The notes under the pieces are model-generated. The model saw only the letters and a program-made list of their open reading frames with translations, was not told where the DNA came from and made no database searches. Both the position numbers and the translations under genes were made by a program. Of a stretch of 6,873 bases of DNA, positions 1 through 6,354 are shown one piece after another; the first letter of the stretch is position 1; every line of letters begins with the position of its first letter. Origin of the DNA: Erysipelotrichaceae bacterium (GTDB taxonomy: Bacteria > Bacillota_I > Bacilli_A > Erysipelotrichales > Erysipelotrichaceae); assembly GCA_003446295.1 (NCBI GenBank), contig DMBB01000381.1, positions 1 through 6,873 on the forward strand. The letters run 5' to 3'.

Positions 1-524
1 TGATCTACGCAGGCGCGCAGAAGAACATGGCGCCGGCCGGCCTGACGGTCGTGATCATCAGGGATGATCTGATCCTGTGTGAAAAAGAATATACGCCGCT
101 GATGCTGTCGTACCGGAGAATGATCGACAAACAGTCGATGTTCAATACACCGCCATGCTGGAACATCTACATCCTGTCTCTTGTCATGGACTGGATCGAA
201 GAACAGGGCGGTGTGGAAGGCATGGAAAAGCTCAGGAACGAGCGTTCTGCGATGCTGTACCATGTCATCGATGAGTCAAAACTGTTTCATGGACACGCGG
301 AAAAGTCTGCCCGTTCAGGCATGAACGTCACATTCCGGACAGACGATCCTGCGATCGATGACAGATTTGTCAGGGAAGCTGCCGAAGCAGGCTTCGTCAA
401 CCTGAAAGGCCACCGTCTGAGCGGCGGCATGCGTGCTTCGATCTACAATGCCATGGATCCCGAAGGAGTCAGACAGCTCTGCGGATTCATGGAATCATTT
501 GAAAAGAAACTGCTGGGGGAATAA
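1..524 (+). CDS. serC: Phosphoserine aminotransferase (SerC), 3' part only
   Basis: PLP-dependent cytosolic enzyme that transaminates 3-phosphohydroxypyruvate with glutamate to give O-phosphoserine, the second step of serine synthesis. The gene enters from the left edge and reads in frame from base 3. The first residues, IYAGAQKN, are the SerC signature around the PLP-binding lysine; that lysine codon is at 21-23. About 167 residues run from this lysine to the stop, close to what I recall for E. coli SerC after its lysine, so the C-terminal half looks intact. Further family landmarks are APAGLTVVIIRDDL just after the lysine and GHRLSGGMRASIYNAM near the C terminus, which resembles the GHR-x-x-GGMRASIYNA substrate-binding stretch of the family. 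The ATG at 27-29 is an internal methionine, not the start. serA follows after 5 nt, so the two are almost certainly one transcript. The N-terminal half and promoter lie outside the window. Confidence 0.95.
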   Translation, partial: IYAGAQKNMAPAGLTVVIIRDDLILCEKEYTPLMLSYRRMIDKQSMFNTPPCWNIYILSLVMDWIEEQGGVEGMEKLRNERSAMLYHVIDESKLFHGHAEKSARSGMNVTFRTDDPAIDDRFVREAAEAGFVNLKGHRLSGGMRASIYNAMDPEGVRQLCGFMESFEKKLLGE

Positions 525-529
525 CTGCT

Positions 530-1696
530 ATGTACCGTATCAAAACACTGAACAACATATCCGAGTCCGCAAAAGAGATCCTGAAAGAACCGATGTATAC
601 GATCGGTGATGAGATAGAATCACCGCACGCGCTGTTTGTACGCGCTTCAGACCTGCATCATTATCCGTTCAATCCGGAGCTGCTCTGCATCGGCAGGGCG
701 GGCATCGGATACAATACGATCCCGGTCGAGGAATGCATCAGAAAAGGCATCGTTGTATTCAATACGCCCGGCGGAAATGCCAACGGCGTCAAAGAACTGT
801 TCCTGTTTGCCATGTCCATGGCAAGCCGTGATATCTTTGATGGAATGAAATGGGTCTATACATACGATGGCAGTGAAGGTCCTGTTGAAGAACGGATGGA
901 AAAAGTCAAGAAACAGTTTGCCGGGCCGGAATATGCAGGCAAAACACTGGGCGTCATCGGTACGGGCAATGTCGGCAGTATGGTTGCCAATGTCGCGCTG
1001 AACCTGGAAATGAAAGTATACGGCTATGATCCCTTCCTGTCGGTAGATGCCGCATGGAAGGTATCCAGACATGTCGAACGTGCTTCCAGTCTGGATGAGC
1101 TCCTGCAGGAATGCGATTATATTACACTGCACGTACCGCTCAAAAACGATACAGTCGGACTGATCAACGCCGAGCGCATTGCCAAAATGAAGGACGGTGT
1201 CCGCATCATCAACTACGCAAGAGGCGAAGTGGTCGATGAAGACGCCATCATTGCCGCGCTGGAAAGCGGCAAGGTATCCAGATATGTAGCCGACTTCCCG
1301 ACGGAAAGGCTGATCCATGCGCCGAATACGATCCTGACGCCGCACCTGGGCGGAACAACGATCGAAGCGGAAAGCAACTGCGCAAGGATGGCAGCTGCCC
1401 AGATGGACGATTACCTGAGAAACGGCAACATCCGCAACGCTGTCAACATGCCAAACGTATTCCTTGAGAGGACCGGTACAGCCAGGCTGTGCCTGATCCA
1501 TGAGAACAAACCCGGCATGCTGGCAAATATCATGCCGCTGTTTGCCTCGGAAGGCATCAACATTGAAAACATGACAAACAAATCAATGGGAGACTTTGCT
1601 TACTCCATCTTTGATGTCAACTCACACATTGAACAGCACACGATCGACGAACTGAATGCCATTCCCGGCATGATCAAAGTCAGACTGCTTGTTTGA
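530..1696 (+). CDS. serA: D-3-phosphoglycerate dehydrogenase with ACT domain
   Basis: NAD-dependent oxidation of 3-phosphoglycerate to 3-phosphohydroxypyruvate, the first committed step of serine synthesis, in the cytosol. The 388-residue protein has the D-isomer 2-hydroxyacid dehydrogenase layout. The split substrate domain carries GRAGIGYNT (55-63) and NTPGGNANGVKE (78-89). The Rossmann motif GTGNVG is at 144-149, with Asp167 at the end of strand 2 as expected for NAD preference. Predicted catalytic residues are Arg231 (NYARGE), Glu259 and His272 (TPHLGG). A C-terminal ACT domain spans about 318-388 (LCLIHENKPGMLANI...), suggesting serine feedback as in other ACT-type enzymes. It lacks the extra ASB domain of long (type I) forms and is somewhat shorter than the E. 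coli enzyme. The ATG at 530 is preceded by a GGGGA Shine-Dalgarno within the end of serC. Another 2-hydroxyacid dehydrogenase activity is possible from fold alone, but the neighbouring serC makes SerA very likely. Confidence 0.94.
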   Translation: MYRIKTLNNISESAKEILKEPMYTIGDEIESPHALFVRASDLHHYPFNPELLCIGRAGIGYNTIPVEECIRKGIVVFNTPGGNANGVKELFLFAMSMASRDIFDGMKWVYTYDGSEGPVEERMEKVKKQFAGPEYAGKTLGVIGTGNVGSMVANVALNLEMKVYGYDPFLSVDAAWKVSRHVERASSLDELLQECDYITLHVPLKNDTVGLINAERIAKMKDGVRIINYARGEVVDEDAIIAALESGKVSRYVADFPTERLIHAPNTILTPHLGGTTIEAESNCARMAAAQMDDYLRNGNIRNAVNMPNVFLERTGTARLCLIHENKPGMLANIMPLFASEGINIENMTNKSMGDFAYSIFDVNSHIEQHTIDELNAIPGMIKVRLLV

Positions 1697-1707
1697 GGAG
1701 AATGAAT

Positions 1708-3168
1708 ATGAATAAACCCCGCGTACTGATCACAACAGACATGGAATGCGATGACATGAATTCCATGATCCATCTTGCCCTGCATCTTGACGAGATCGAT
1801 CCTGCGGGGTTTGTTTATACTGCTTCCAAATACCATTTCAACGGAGACGGCGTGCATACGCTCGGAGAAGTCACTCCGCATTATTCATGCAGCGGAGAGC
1901 TTGCATATTCCGGGCATATCGGCTATCCGCATCCCGATCCGGAGGCAGTTTCACTGAAAGCATACCGTCCGTTTGAAGAAGGCTGGATCGAATCGCTCTG
2001 GCAGAATGAATACGCAGCTGTATATCCGAATCTGCTGAAGCATTCACCTGATTATCCGTCTCCGGAATATCTGCTCAGCATAACAAAAACAGGAAATATC
2101 GCCTTTGAAGGTGATGTCAGAGAGGAAACAGAAGGCTCTGAATTCATTGTCCGGACCGTTCTGGACGATGATGAACGGACGCTGTATCTGCTGTCATGGG
2201 GCGGCATGAATACGATCGTCAGGGCACTGATGTCCATCCATGCGTGCTTCAGCGGCACGCCGGAATGGAACAAGATCCGCGATAAGGTATACCGCAAGGC
2301 CTGTGTGCTTGGCGTAGCTGAAGGCATAGGCCAGGACAACAGCTGGCTTGACCATGGGAAACAGCTGTTCCCGGAACTCCGGATGCTGAGGACGGAATTC
2401 ATCCATGCCGGATTCCTTGCCGCAAAGTTTACCCAGCCGGATGCCATCCATACATTCAAAGCACCATGGCTGAAGGAAAACATCAAGTTCGGTCACGGCC
2501 CCTTGATGGAAAAAACGATCCTGTTTGCGGACGGCACAAGAATATACGGCGAACCCGAGAACCGTCAGTACGGTCTGATCACTGTGCTGGACTGGGGCTT
2601 TGATAATGTCCCGGCATATCATTTCGATCCGTATGACTGGATCGGTGAAGGGGACAGCACAACAGTCGTTCCCGTACTTCCCCACGGTCTCAGAGGCCTG
2701 GAGGACGGCAGATTCGGCAGTCTGGCAGGAAGACTTTACCCTGACGGACAAACGCTTCCCAAGGATGCTGCAGAACCGTACAATCCGTTCCTGCCCGCAT
2801 TCCAGAGCGAATGGGCAGCCAGGGCAGACTGGTGCGTCAAAGACTATGAATCCTGCGATCATCCGCCTGTGGTGCATGTATTGACAAAAGACTGCCAGGC
2901 AGCACCAGGCGAGACCATCAAACTCTCAGCAGAGGTCAAAGACAATGACGGCCGCAGCCTTGAAACGGAATGGAGCTTCTATGCGCCCGGCTGCACGCTG
3001 AGCACACGAGAACTGCCGGTCATTACTGATGCACACAGCCTGAATGCGTCATTTACGGTACCTGCAGATGCACGTCCTTCAGACTGTCTGATCGCAGTAT
3101 TTGCCTGCAGAACGAAAGGTGAGAAACCGATCACAAGATACGGCGAAGTGATGATCACGATCTGCTGA
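1708..3168 (+). CDS. DUF1593 / Sde182-like nucleoside-hydrolase-fold protein, cytosolic
   Basis: A 486-residue protein that I recognise as the DUF1593 family (cellulose-binding Sde182, nucleoside-hydrolase-like). The N terminus RVLITTDMECDDMNSM has Asp11, Glu13, Asp15 and Asp16, comparable to the Asp-rich calcium site (DTDPGxDD) of nucleoside hydrolases but with Thr at the first Asp. The family hallmark EGDS followed by LPHGLRGLEDGRFGSLAGR lies at about 314-345. From about residue 386 (HPPVVHV...) a beta-rich Ig-like C-terminal domain typical of Sde182 proteins runs to the end. No signal peptide or membrane segment is visible, so it should stay in the cytosol, unlike the secreted members I know of. 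I chose ATG 1708 because GAGGAG at 1695-1700 sits 7 nt upstream; upstream TTG 1693 and ATG 1702 are too close to that site or overlap it. The gap to serA is 11 nt, implying co-transcription. Substrate unknown; hydrolysis of a nucleoside or glycoside is inference from the fold only. Confidence 0.85.
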   Translation: MNKPRVLITTDMECDDMNSMIHLALHLDEIDPAGFVYTASKYHFNGDGVHTLGEVTPHYSCSGELAYSGHIGYPHPDPEAVSLKAYRPFEEGWIESLWQNEYAAVYPNLLKHSPDYPSPEYLLSITKTGNIAFEGDVREETEGSEFIVRTVLDDDERTLYLLSWGGMNTIVRALMSIHACFSGTPEWNKIRDKVYRKACVLGVAEGIGQDNSWLDHGKQLFPELRMLRTEFIHAGFLAAKFTQPDAIHTFKAPWLKENIKFGHGPLMEKTILFADGTRIYGEPENRQYGLITVLDWGFDNVPAYHFDPYDWIGEGDSTTVVPVLPHGLRGLEDGRFGSLAGRLYPDGQTLPKDAAEPYNPFLPAFQSEWAARADWCVKDYESCDHPPVVHVLTKDCQAAPGETIKLSAEVKDNDGRSLETEWSFYAPGCTLSTRELPVITDAHSLNASFTVPADARPSDCLIAVFACRTKGEKPITRYGEVMITIC

Positions 3169-3216
3169 ATGACTGCGGTGAAAACAGAAATATCCCATAC
3201 GTTTTTTATCAAAGAC

Positions 3217-3225
3217 TGCTAAAAT
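3217..3225 (+). promoter_or_regulatory. Possible extended -10 promoter for the DUF554 gene
   Basis: TGCTAAAAT fits an extended -10 element (TG-n-TATAAT with one mismatch in the hexamer), placing transcription start near 3232, about 19 nt before the DUF554 start codon. No convincing -35 hexamer exists at 16-18 nt spacing. No terminator is visible after the upstream gene, so read-through from the ser block is also possible. Confidence 0.35.
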
Positions 3226-3250
3226 AACAGTGTCTGGAAGGAGTACAAAA

Positions 3251-3952
3251 ATGCCGATAGGAATTATCGTAAACTGTCTGGCTGTCGCGATCGGTGGTCT
3301 GATCGGAAGCAGTGCTTCTGATCTGCTCAGCGATCAGATCAAACAGAACCTGAATATGATATTCGGACTCGCATCCATGGGAATGGGCGTTTCAAGCATC
3401 GTTCTGATGCAGAACATGCCGGCAGTCATACTTGCACTTGTGACGGGAACACTGCTGGGTCTGTCACTCGGCCTGGGAGATGCGATCACCCGCGCCGCAG
3501 CAGGCATGCAGAAGCTGTTCCATGCGGAAGGCGGAAGGTCCGACCAGCTGGTGACCGTGATCGTCCTGTTCTGTGCAAGCGGCACAGGCATCTATGGATC
3601 GATCGTTTCCGGTATGAGCGGAGATCATTCCATCCTGATCGCCAAAAGCATCCTGGATTTCTTTACAGCCATGATCTTTGCCTGCTCACTGAAAAAAACA
3701 GTCAGTCTGATCGCAGTGCCGCAGTTCATCATCATGATGATCCTGTTTGTTCTGGCCGGCTATATCATGCCGCTGACAACACCTGCCATGATCAATGATT
3801 TCAAGGCATGCGGCGGATTTGTCATGATCGCAAGCGGCTTCCGCATCCTGCAGCTGAAGATGTTTCCTACCGCAGATATGATCCCGGCAATGATCCTTGT
3901 CATGCCGCTGTCCTTTTTGTGGGCTTCGTATATTCTTCCGCTGCTTGCATAA
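3251..3952 (+). CDS. DUF554-family integral membrane protein
   Basis: A 233-residue, very hydrophobic protein of the DUF554 family (relatives are named YdfK or YqgA). No biochemical function is established to my knowledge; a transporter or channel role would be a guess. Family features are the MPIGIIVNCLAVAIGGLIGS N terminus and a central stretch (about 100-146) with TGIYGSIVSGMSGDHSILIAKSILD, matching the conserved GS...GDxSILxAKSxLD region. Likely membrane segments by eye are residues 3-21, 36-53, 56-75, 100-120, 127-146, 151-174, 187-200 and 209-231. The charged stretch 80-99 should be a loop. I chose ATG 3251 because GGAAGGAG at 3236-3243 lies 7 nt upstream and the family starts at this MP-x-G motif; an upstream in-frame GTG at 3230 would precede that ribosome site. 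The gene stands alone between the ser and pur blocks, and nothing in the context points to a substrate. Confidence 0.9.
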   Translation: MPIGIIVNCLAVAIGGLIGSSASDLLSDQIKQNLNMIFGLASMGMGVSSIVLMQNMPAVILALVTGTLLGLSLGLGDAITRAAAGMQKLFHAEGGRSDQLVTVIVLFCASGTGIYGSIVSGMSGDHSILIAKSILDFFTAMIFACSLKKTVSLIAVPQFIIMMILFVLAGYIMPLTTPAMINDFKACGGFVMIASGFRILQLKMFPTADMIPAMILVMPLSFLWASYILPLLA

Positions 3953-3987
3953 GGCAAAAATGAAAACAACGTAATTGATTTCTTGTC

Positions 3988-4016
3988 TTTACAAACGATT
4001 CCTGTTCTTATACTAT
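3988..4016 (+). promoter_or_regulatory. Candidate sigma-A promoter for the purine operon leader
   Basis: TTTACA at 3988-3993 resembles the -35 consensus (5 of 6). With a 17-nt spacer the -10 would be TACTAT (4011-4016); a better hexamer, TATACT (4009-4014), sits at 15 nt. The A/T-rich surroundings contrast with the coding DNA on both sides. Transcription would start at about 4021-4025, giving a leader of roughly 175 nt before purE. Which -10 is used cannot be decided by eye. Confidence 0.5.
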
Positions 4017-4029
4017 ATGTGCATCTCAA

Positions 4030-4043
4030 AGGTCTGCAGACCT
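4030..4043 (+). repeat. Perfect 14-bp palindrome near the presumed transcription start
   Basis: AGGTCTGCAGACCT is its own reverse complement. It lies about 8-20 nt after the presumed transcription start and just before the ribosome site of the small ORF. As DNA it could be an operator for a dimeric repressor. As RNA it could form a 5-bp hairpin (AGGUC/GACCU) with a UGCA loop. It does not resemble the PurBox of Bacillus PurR. Its core GTCTGCA recurs at 4115-4121. Confidence 0.55.
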
Positions 4044-4056
4044 GAAAGGAGCGTTC

Positions 4057-4191
4057 ATGGTTGAAATGATCCACGTGCTTCCTGCAAGAATCCTGAACGA
4101 ACATATTGTTTTCAGTCTGCACTCCGGAAAATACACTATGAATGATTATGCCTGGATTTTTCGAAACCCGGGCTTTTTTGTTTCACAATAA
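4057..4191 (+). CDS. Small ORF, 44 aa, candidate leader peptide of the purine operon
   Basis: An ATG-initiated 44-residue reading frame beginning MVEMIHVLPARILNEH and ending NPGFFVSQ, not recognised as any known family. Support for translation is AAAGGAG at 4045-4051, 5 nt before the ATG, and the ending: its TAA (4189-4191) shares its last A with the AGGAGG that serves purE, leaving 8 nt between this stop and the purE start. There is no signal peptide, transmembrane stretch, cysteine pair or run of one amino acid such as classical attenuator peptides have. The last third of the frame runs through a terminator-like hairpin, so a translating ribosome would prevent that hairpin from forming. A leader peptide controlling purE is my inference. 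Alternatives are a functional microprotein or a chance frame; its short length leaves real doubt. Confidence 0.5.
   Translation: MVEMIHVLPARILNEHIVFSLHSGKYTMNDYAWIFRNPGFFVSQ
4150..4179 (+). terminator. Intrinsic terminator or attenuator in the purE leader
   Basis: GCCTGG (4150-4155) pairs with CCGGGC (4168-4173) to give six pairs including one U-G. The 12-nt loop can close further through UU/AA pairs, and six T residues follow at once (4174-4179). This is the pattern of a Rho-independent terminator on the + strand; the opposite strand lacks a T run. It ends only 20 nt before the purE start and downstream of the candidate promoter, so it should work conditionally (attenuation) rather than as a simple gene end. 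A terminator for transcripts coming from DUF554 is the alternative. The stem is short, so strength is uncertain. Confidence 0.6.
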
Positions 4192-4196
4192 GGAGG
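4189..4196 (+). promoter_or_regulatory. purE Shine-Dalgarno overlapping the small-ORF stop
   Basis: TAAGGAGG is an almost perfect anti-Shine-Dalgarno complement and includes the stop codon of the 44-codon ORF. Only 3 nt (CTT) separate it from the purE ATG, shorter than usual. A ribosome ending the small ORF would sit on this site, which favours re-initiation at purE. Confidence 0.8.
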
Positions 4197-4199
4197 CTT

Positions 4200-4700
4200 A
4201 TGAAAAAAGTTGGAGTAATCATGGGCAGTGACAGTGATTTTCCTGTCATGTCCAAGGCACTGACAGTACTGGATGATCTGGGTATCGGATATGAGGTACA
4301 TGTATACAGTGCTCACCGCACCCCTGTGCAGGCAGCGGAATTTGCATCGCATGCCGTAGAGAACGGCTTCGGAGCGATCATTGCCGGCGCAGGCATGGCA
4401 GCAGCGCTTGCCGGCGTACTGGCTGCGCATACAACACTGCCGGTGATCGGCGTACCTCTGAAGTCAGCTGTTCTGGAAGGAACAGATGCGCTTCTGGCAA
4501 CGGTCATGATGCCTCCGGGCATTCCGGTCGCGACAGTCGCTATCGACGGGGCAAAGAATGCCGCATGGCTGGCAGCACAGATCCTCGCAGTATCTGATCC
4601 GGAACTGAGCAGCCGCCTCATGCGTGAGCGCGAAGCAATGACAGCAGGCGTTCTGGCAAAGGATGCTGCGCTGCAGGAAAAACTGAAAGGAAACAGCTGA
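4200..4700 (+). CDS. purE: N5-carboxyaminoimidazole ribonucleotide mutase (PurE, class I type)
   Basis: A 166-residue cytosolic enzyme of purine synthesis that moves the carboxylate of N5-CAIR to C4 to give CAIR. The phosphate-binding GSDSDFPVM is at 9-17, and SAHRTP at 37-42 carries the catalytic His39; Arg in SAHRTP, rather than Lys as I recall for class II AIR carboxylases, favours class [16 protein letters not shown] and [26 protein letters not shown] are standard later motifs. The loop usually written GAAHLPG reads GMAAALAG (65-72), so the usual His and Pro are both Ala, a variation I believe also occurs in part in clostridial PurE. Class I enzymes normally work with PurK, which is not next to purE here. 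The start at 4200 fits the family N terminus ([13 protein letters not shown]). The stop overlaps the purM ATG by one base (TGATG). Confidence 0.95.
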   Translation: MKKVGVIMGSDSDFPVMSKALTVLDDLGIGYEVHVYSAHRTPVQAAEFASHAVENGFGAIIAGAGMAAALAGVLAAHTTLPVIGVPLKSAVLEGTDALLATVMMPPGIPVATVAIDGAKNAAWLAAQILAVSDPELSSRLMREREAMTAGVLAKDAALQEKLKGNS

Positions 4701-5749
4701 TGGAAAAGAGTTACAGTGAAAGCTATAAGGCTGCCGGAGTCGATGTTACTGCCGGCTACAAAGCAGTACAGCTGATGAAGGAACATGTCGCAAGGACTGC
4801 TGTTCCCGGTGTCATGGAAGGCATCGGCGGATTCGGCGGACTGTTCTCACCGGGTTTTGCCGGCATGGAACATCCTGTCCTGGTCTCCGGGACAGATGGC
4901 GTCGGAACAAAGGTCAAGCTGGCGTTCCTGCTGGACAAGCATGATACAGTCGGCATTGACTGCGTTGCCATGTGCGTGAATGACATTATCTGTACAGGCG
5001 GAGCACCGATGTTCTTCCTGGATTACATTGCCTGTGGCAAAAACATCCCGGAAAAGATCGCTTCGATCGTCGGCGGCGTTGCTGAGGGCTGCGTGCAGTC
5101 CGGCTGTGCGCTGATCGGCGGCGAAACTGCAGAACACCCTGGTCTGATGCCGGAAGATGAATATGACCTTGCCGGATTTGCGGTAGGCATCGTTGATGAG
5201 AAAAAGATCCTGGATCCTGCAAATGTCAGGGAAGGAGATGTGATCATCGGACTTGCTTCAAGCGGCGTCCATTCCAACGGCTTCTCGCTTGTCCGCAAAG
5301 TATTCGATGTGGAAGCACCCGGTGTTCTGGACAGCTATGCGGAAGAACTTGGAAAACCGCTGGGAGAAGTGCTGCTGACACCGACAAAGATCTATGTCAA
5401 GCCTGTGCTTGAAGTCCTGAAGAAAGCCAATGTCCATGCGATCGCGCATATCACAGGCGGCGGATTCCAGGAAAACCTGCCGCGCGCTTTCGGAGATCAC
5501 CTGAACGCTGTCATTGAAAAGGGTTCATGGAATGTTCTTCCGATCTTCAGACTGATTCAGCAGAAGGGCGGGATCAGCGAGCACGACATGTTCAACACAT
5601 TCAACATGGGCGTCGGCATGGCACTTTACGTACCGGCAGAGGAAAGCGATCAGGTACTGTCGATCCTGCAGGAAAACGGTGTTGAAGCACATGTCATCGG
5701 ACATATGGAAGCAGGCGATCATTCGGTCGTCTTCAGGGAGAAATTATGA
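4700..5749 (+). CDS. purM: Phosphoribosylformylglycinamidine cyclo-ligase (AIR synthetase)
   Basis: ATP-dependent ring closure of FGAM to aminoimidazole ribonucleotide (AIR), step 5 of purine synthesis; homodimeric cytosolic enzyme of the PurM/PurL/SelD ATP-binding superfamily. The 349 residues match the usual length. Motifs in order: [11 protein letters not shown] near the N terminus, glycine-rich [10 protein letters not shown] (43-52), the signature SGTDGVGTK (63-71), VNDI (93-96) with the following [24 protein letters not shown] (140-150), [14 protein letters not shown] (187-200), HITGGGF (250-256) and [10 protein letters not shown] (297-306). All expected blocks are present, so the enzyme should be active. 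The start overlaps the purE stop by one base, with AAAGGA at about 4685-4690 as ribosome site. The end overlaps purN by 4 nt (ATGA). The product AIR feeds the carboxylation step that leads to PurE. Confidence 0.97.
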   Translation: MEKSYSESYKAAGVDVTAGYKAVQLMKEHVARTAVPGVMEGIGGFGGLFSPGFAGMEHPVLVSGTDGVGTKVKLAFLLDKHDTVGIDCVAMCVNDIICTGGAPMFFLDYIACGKNIPEKIASIVGGVAEGCVQSGCALIGGETAEHPGLMPEDEYDLAGFAVGIVDEKKILDPANVREGDVIIGLASSGVHSNGFSLVRKVFDVEAPGVLDSYAEELGKPLGEVLLTPTKIYVKPVLEVLKKANVHAIAHITGGGFQENLPRAFGDHLNAVIEKGSWNVLPIFRLIQQKGGISEHDMFNTFNMGVGMALYVPAEESDQVLSILQENGVEAHVIGHMEAGDHSVVFREKL

Positions 5750-6354
5750 TACGCATCGCGGTATTGGTCAGCGGCGGGGGCACGAACCTGCAGGCGCTGA
5801 TCGACTATGAAAAAGCCGGAAACAATCCGCACGGAAAGATCAGTCTTGTACTGGCCTCCAACAGTAAGGCCTATGCCTTGGAAAGAGCGCATCAGGCAGA
5901 TATTCCCACTGCTGTGGTCAGAAGAAAGGACTACGAATCGCAGGAAGCGTTTGACCATGCCGTCACCGTGACGCTGCAGGAAAACAGGATCGATCTTGTG
6001 ATCCTGGCAGGATTCCTGAGCATCCTCGGTCCGGAGGTCATACAGGCATATCCTGAACGGATCATCAATATCCATCCGTCCCTGATCCCGTCATTCTGCG
6101 GGAAAGGATTCTACGGCCTGAAGGTACATGAAGCAGCCCTGGCCAAGGGCGTCAAGGTATCAGGGGCTACCGTCCATTTTGTCAATGAAATACCGGACGG
6201 CGGAAGGATCCTGCTGCAGAAAGCAGTGGAGGTCAAAGACGGAGACACACCCGAAATACTGCAGAAACGAATCATGGAGGAAGCTGAATGGGTCCTGCTG
6301 CCGCAGGCCATGAAACAGCTGAGTGAAGCTTTGGATCAGGAGGAGAGCATATGA
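5746..6354 (+). CDS. purN: Phosphoribosylglycinamide formyltransferase (GAR transformylase)
   Basis: Transfers a formyl group from 10-formyltetrahydrofolate to GAR, giving FGAR (step 3). The 202 residues cover the full formyltransferase domain. [12 protein letters not shown] (9-20) is the phosphate-binding loop. LAGFLSIL (87-94) precedes the catalytic block NIHPSLIP, with Asn108 and His110 equivalent to E. coli Asn106 and His108. Asp151 in PDGGRIL corresponds to the catalytic E. coli Asp144. After NIHPSLIP the protein reads [17 protein letters not shown] instead of the PG-x-x-T type loop of enterobacterial PurN; I recall this variant from clostridial sequences. AGGGAG (5735-5740) lies 5 nt before the ATG, and the start overlaps the purM stop as ATGA. 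Dependence on formyl-THF makes this step sensitive to folate and serine supply. The formate-dependent alternative PurT is a different fold and is excluded. Confidence 0.97.
   Translation: MIRIAVLVSGGGTNLQALIDYEKAGNNPHGKISLVLASNSKAYALERAHQADIPTAVVRRKDYESQEAFDHAVTVTLQENRIDLVILAGFLSILGPEVIQAYPERIINIHPSLIPSFCGKGFYGLKVHEAALAKGVKVSGATVHFVNEIPDGGRILLQKAVEVKDGDTPEILQKRIMEEAEWVLLPQAMKQLSEALDQEESI

Noticed and set aside
647..1501. Long antisense open frame (284 codons) opposite serA
   Set aside because: It lies wholly inside serA, its translation resembles no family I know, and it has the His/Cys-rich composition typical of antisense shadows of GC-balanced genes.
1693..1707. Upstream TTG (1693) and ATG (1702) as starts for the DUF1593 gene
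   Set aside because: GAGGAG at 1695-1700 overlaps the TTG and leaves one base before ATG 1702. ATG 1708 gives normal 7-nt spacing and a family-like N terminus.
2194..2877. Antisense open frame (227 codons) opposite the DUF1593 gene
   Set aside because: The sense strand has a clear protein family with continuous motifs. The antisense product has no recognisable domain.
3169..3216. Terminator after the DUF1593 gene
   Set aside because: The T run at 3202-3207 is not preceded by a GC-rich inverted repeat.
3230..3250. GTG 3230 as the start of the DUF554 protein
   Set aside because: The Shine-Dalgarno GGAAGGAG lies downstream of this GTG and fits ATG 3251, which also gives the expected MPxG N terminus.
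4098..4104. CGAACAT as a Bacillus-type PurR PurBox
   Set aside because: Only one half-site matches. I find no inverted partner at the 16-17 nt spacing seen in Bacillus, and it lies inside the small ORF well downstream of the promoter.
3760..4122. Antisense open frame (120 codons) across the DUF554 end and purE leader
   Set aside because: It overlaps a convincing gene and promoter on the other strand, and its product is not recognisable.
4020..4150. Known purine-related riboswitch (guanine/adenine, PRPP/ppGpp ykkC type, ZTP, THF) in the purE leader
   Set aside because: None of the conserved core strings I know for these classes can be found in the leader. A covariance-model search would settle this.
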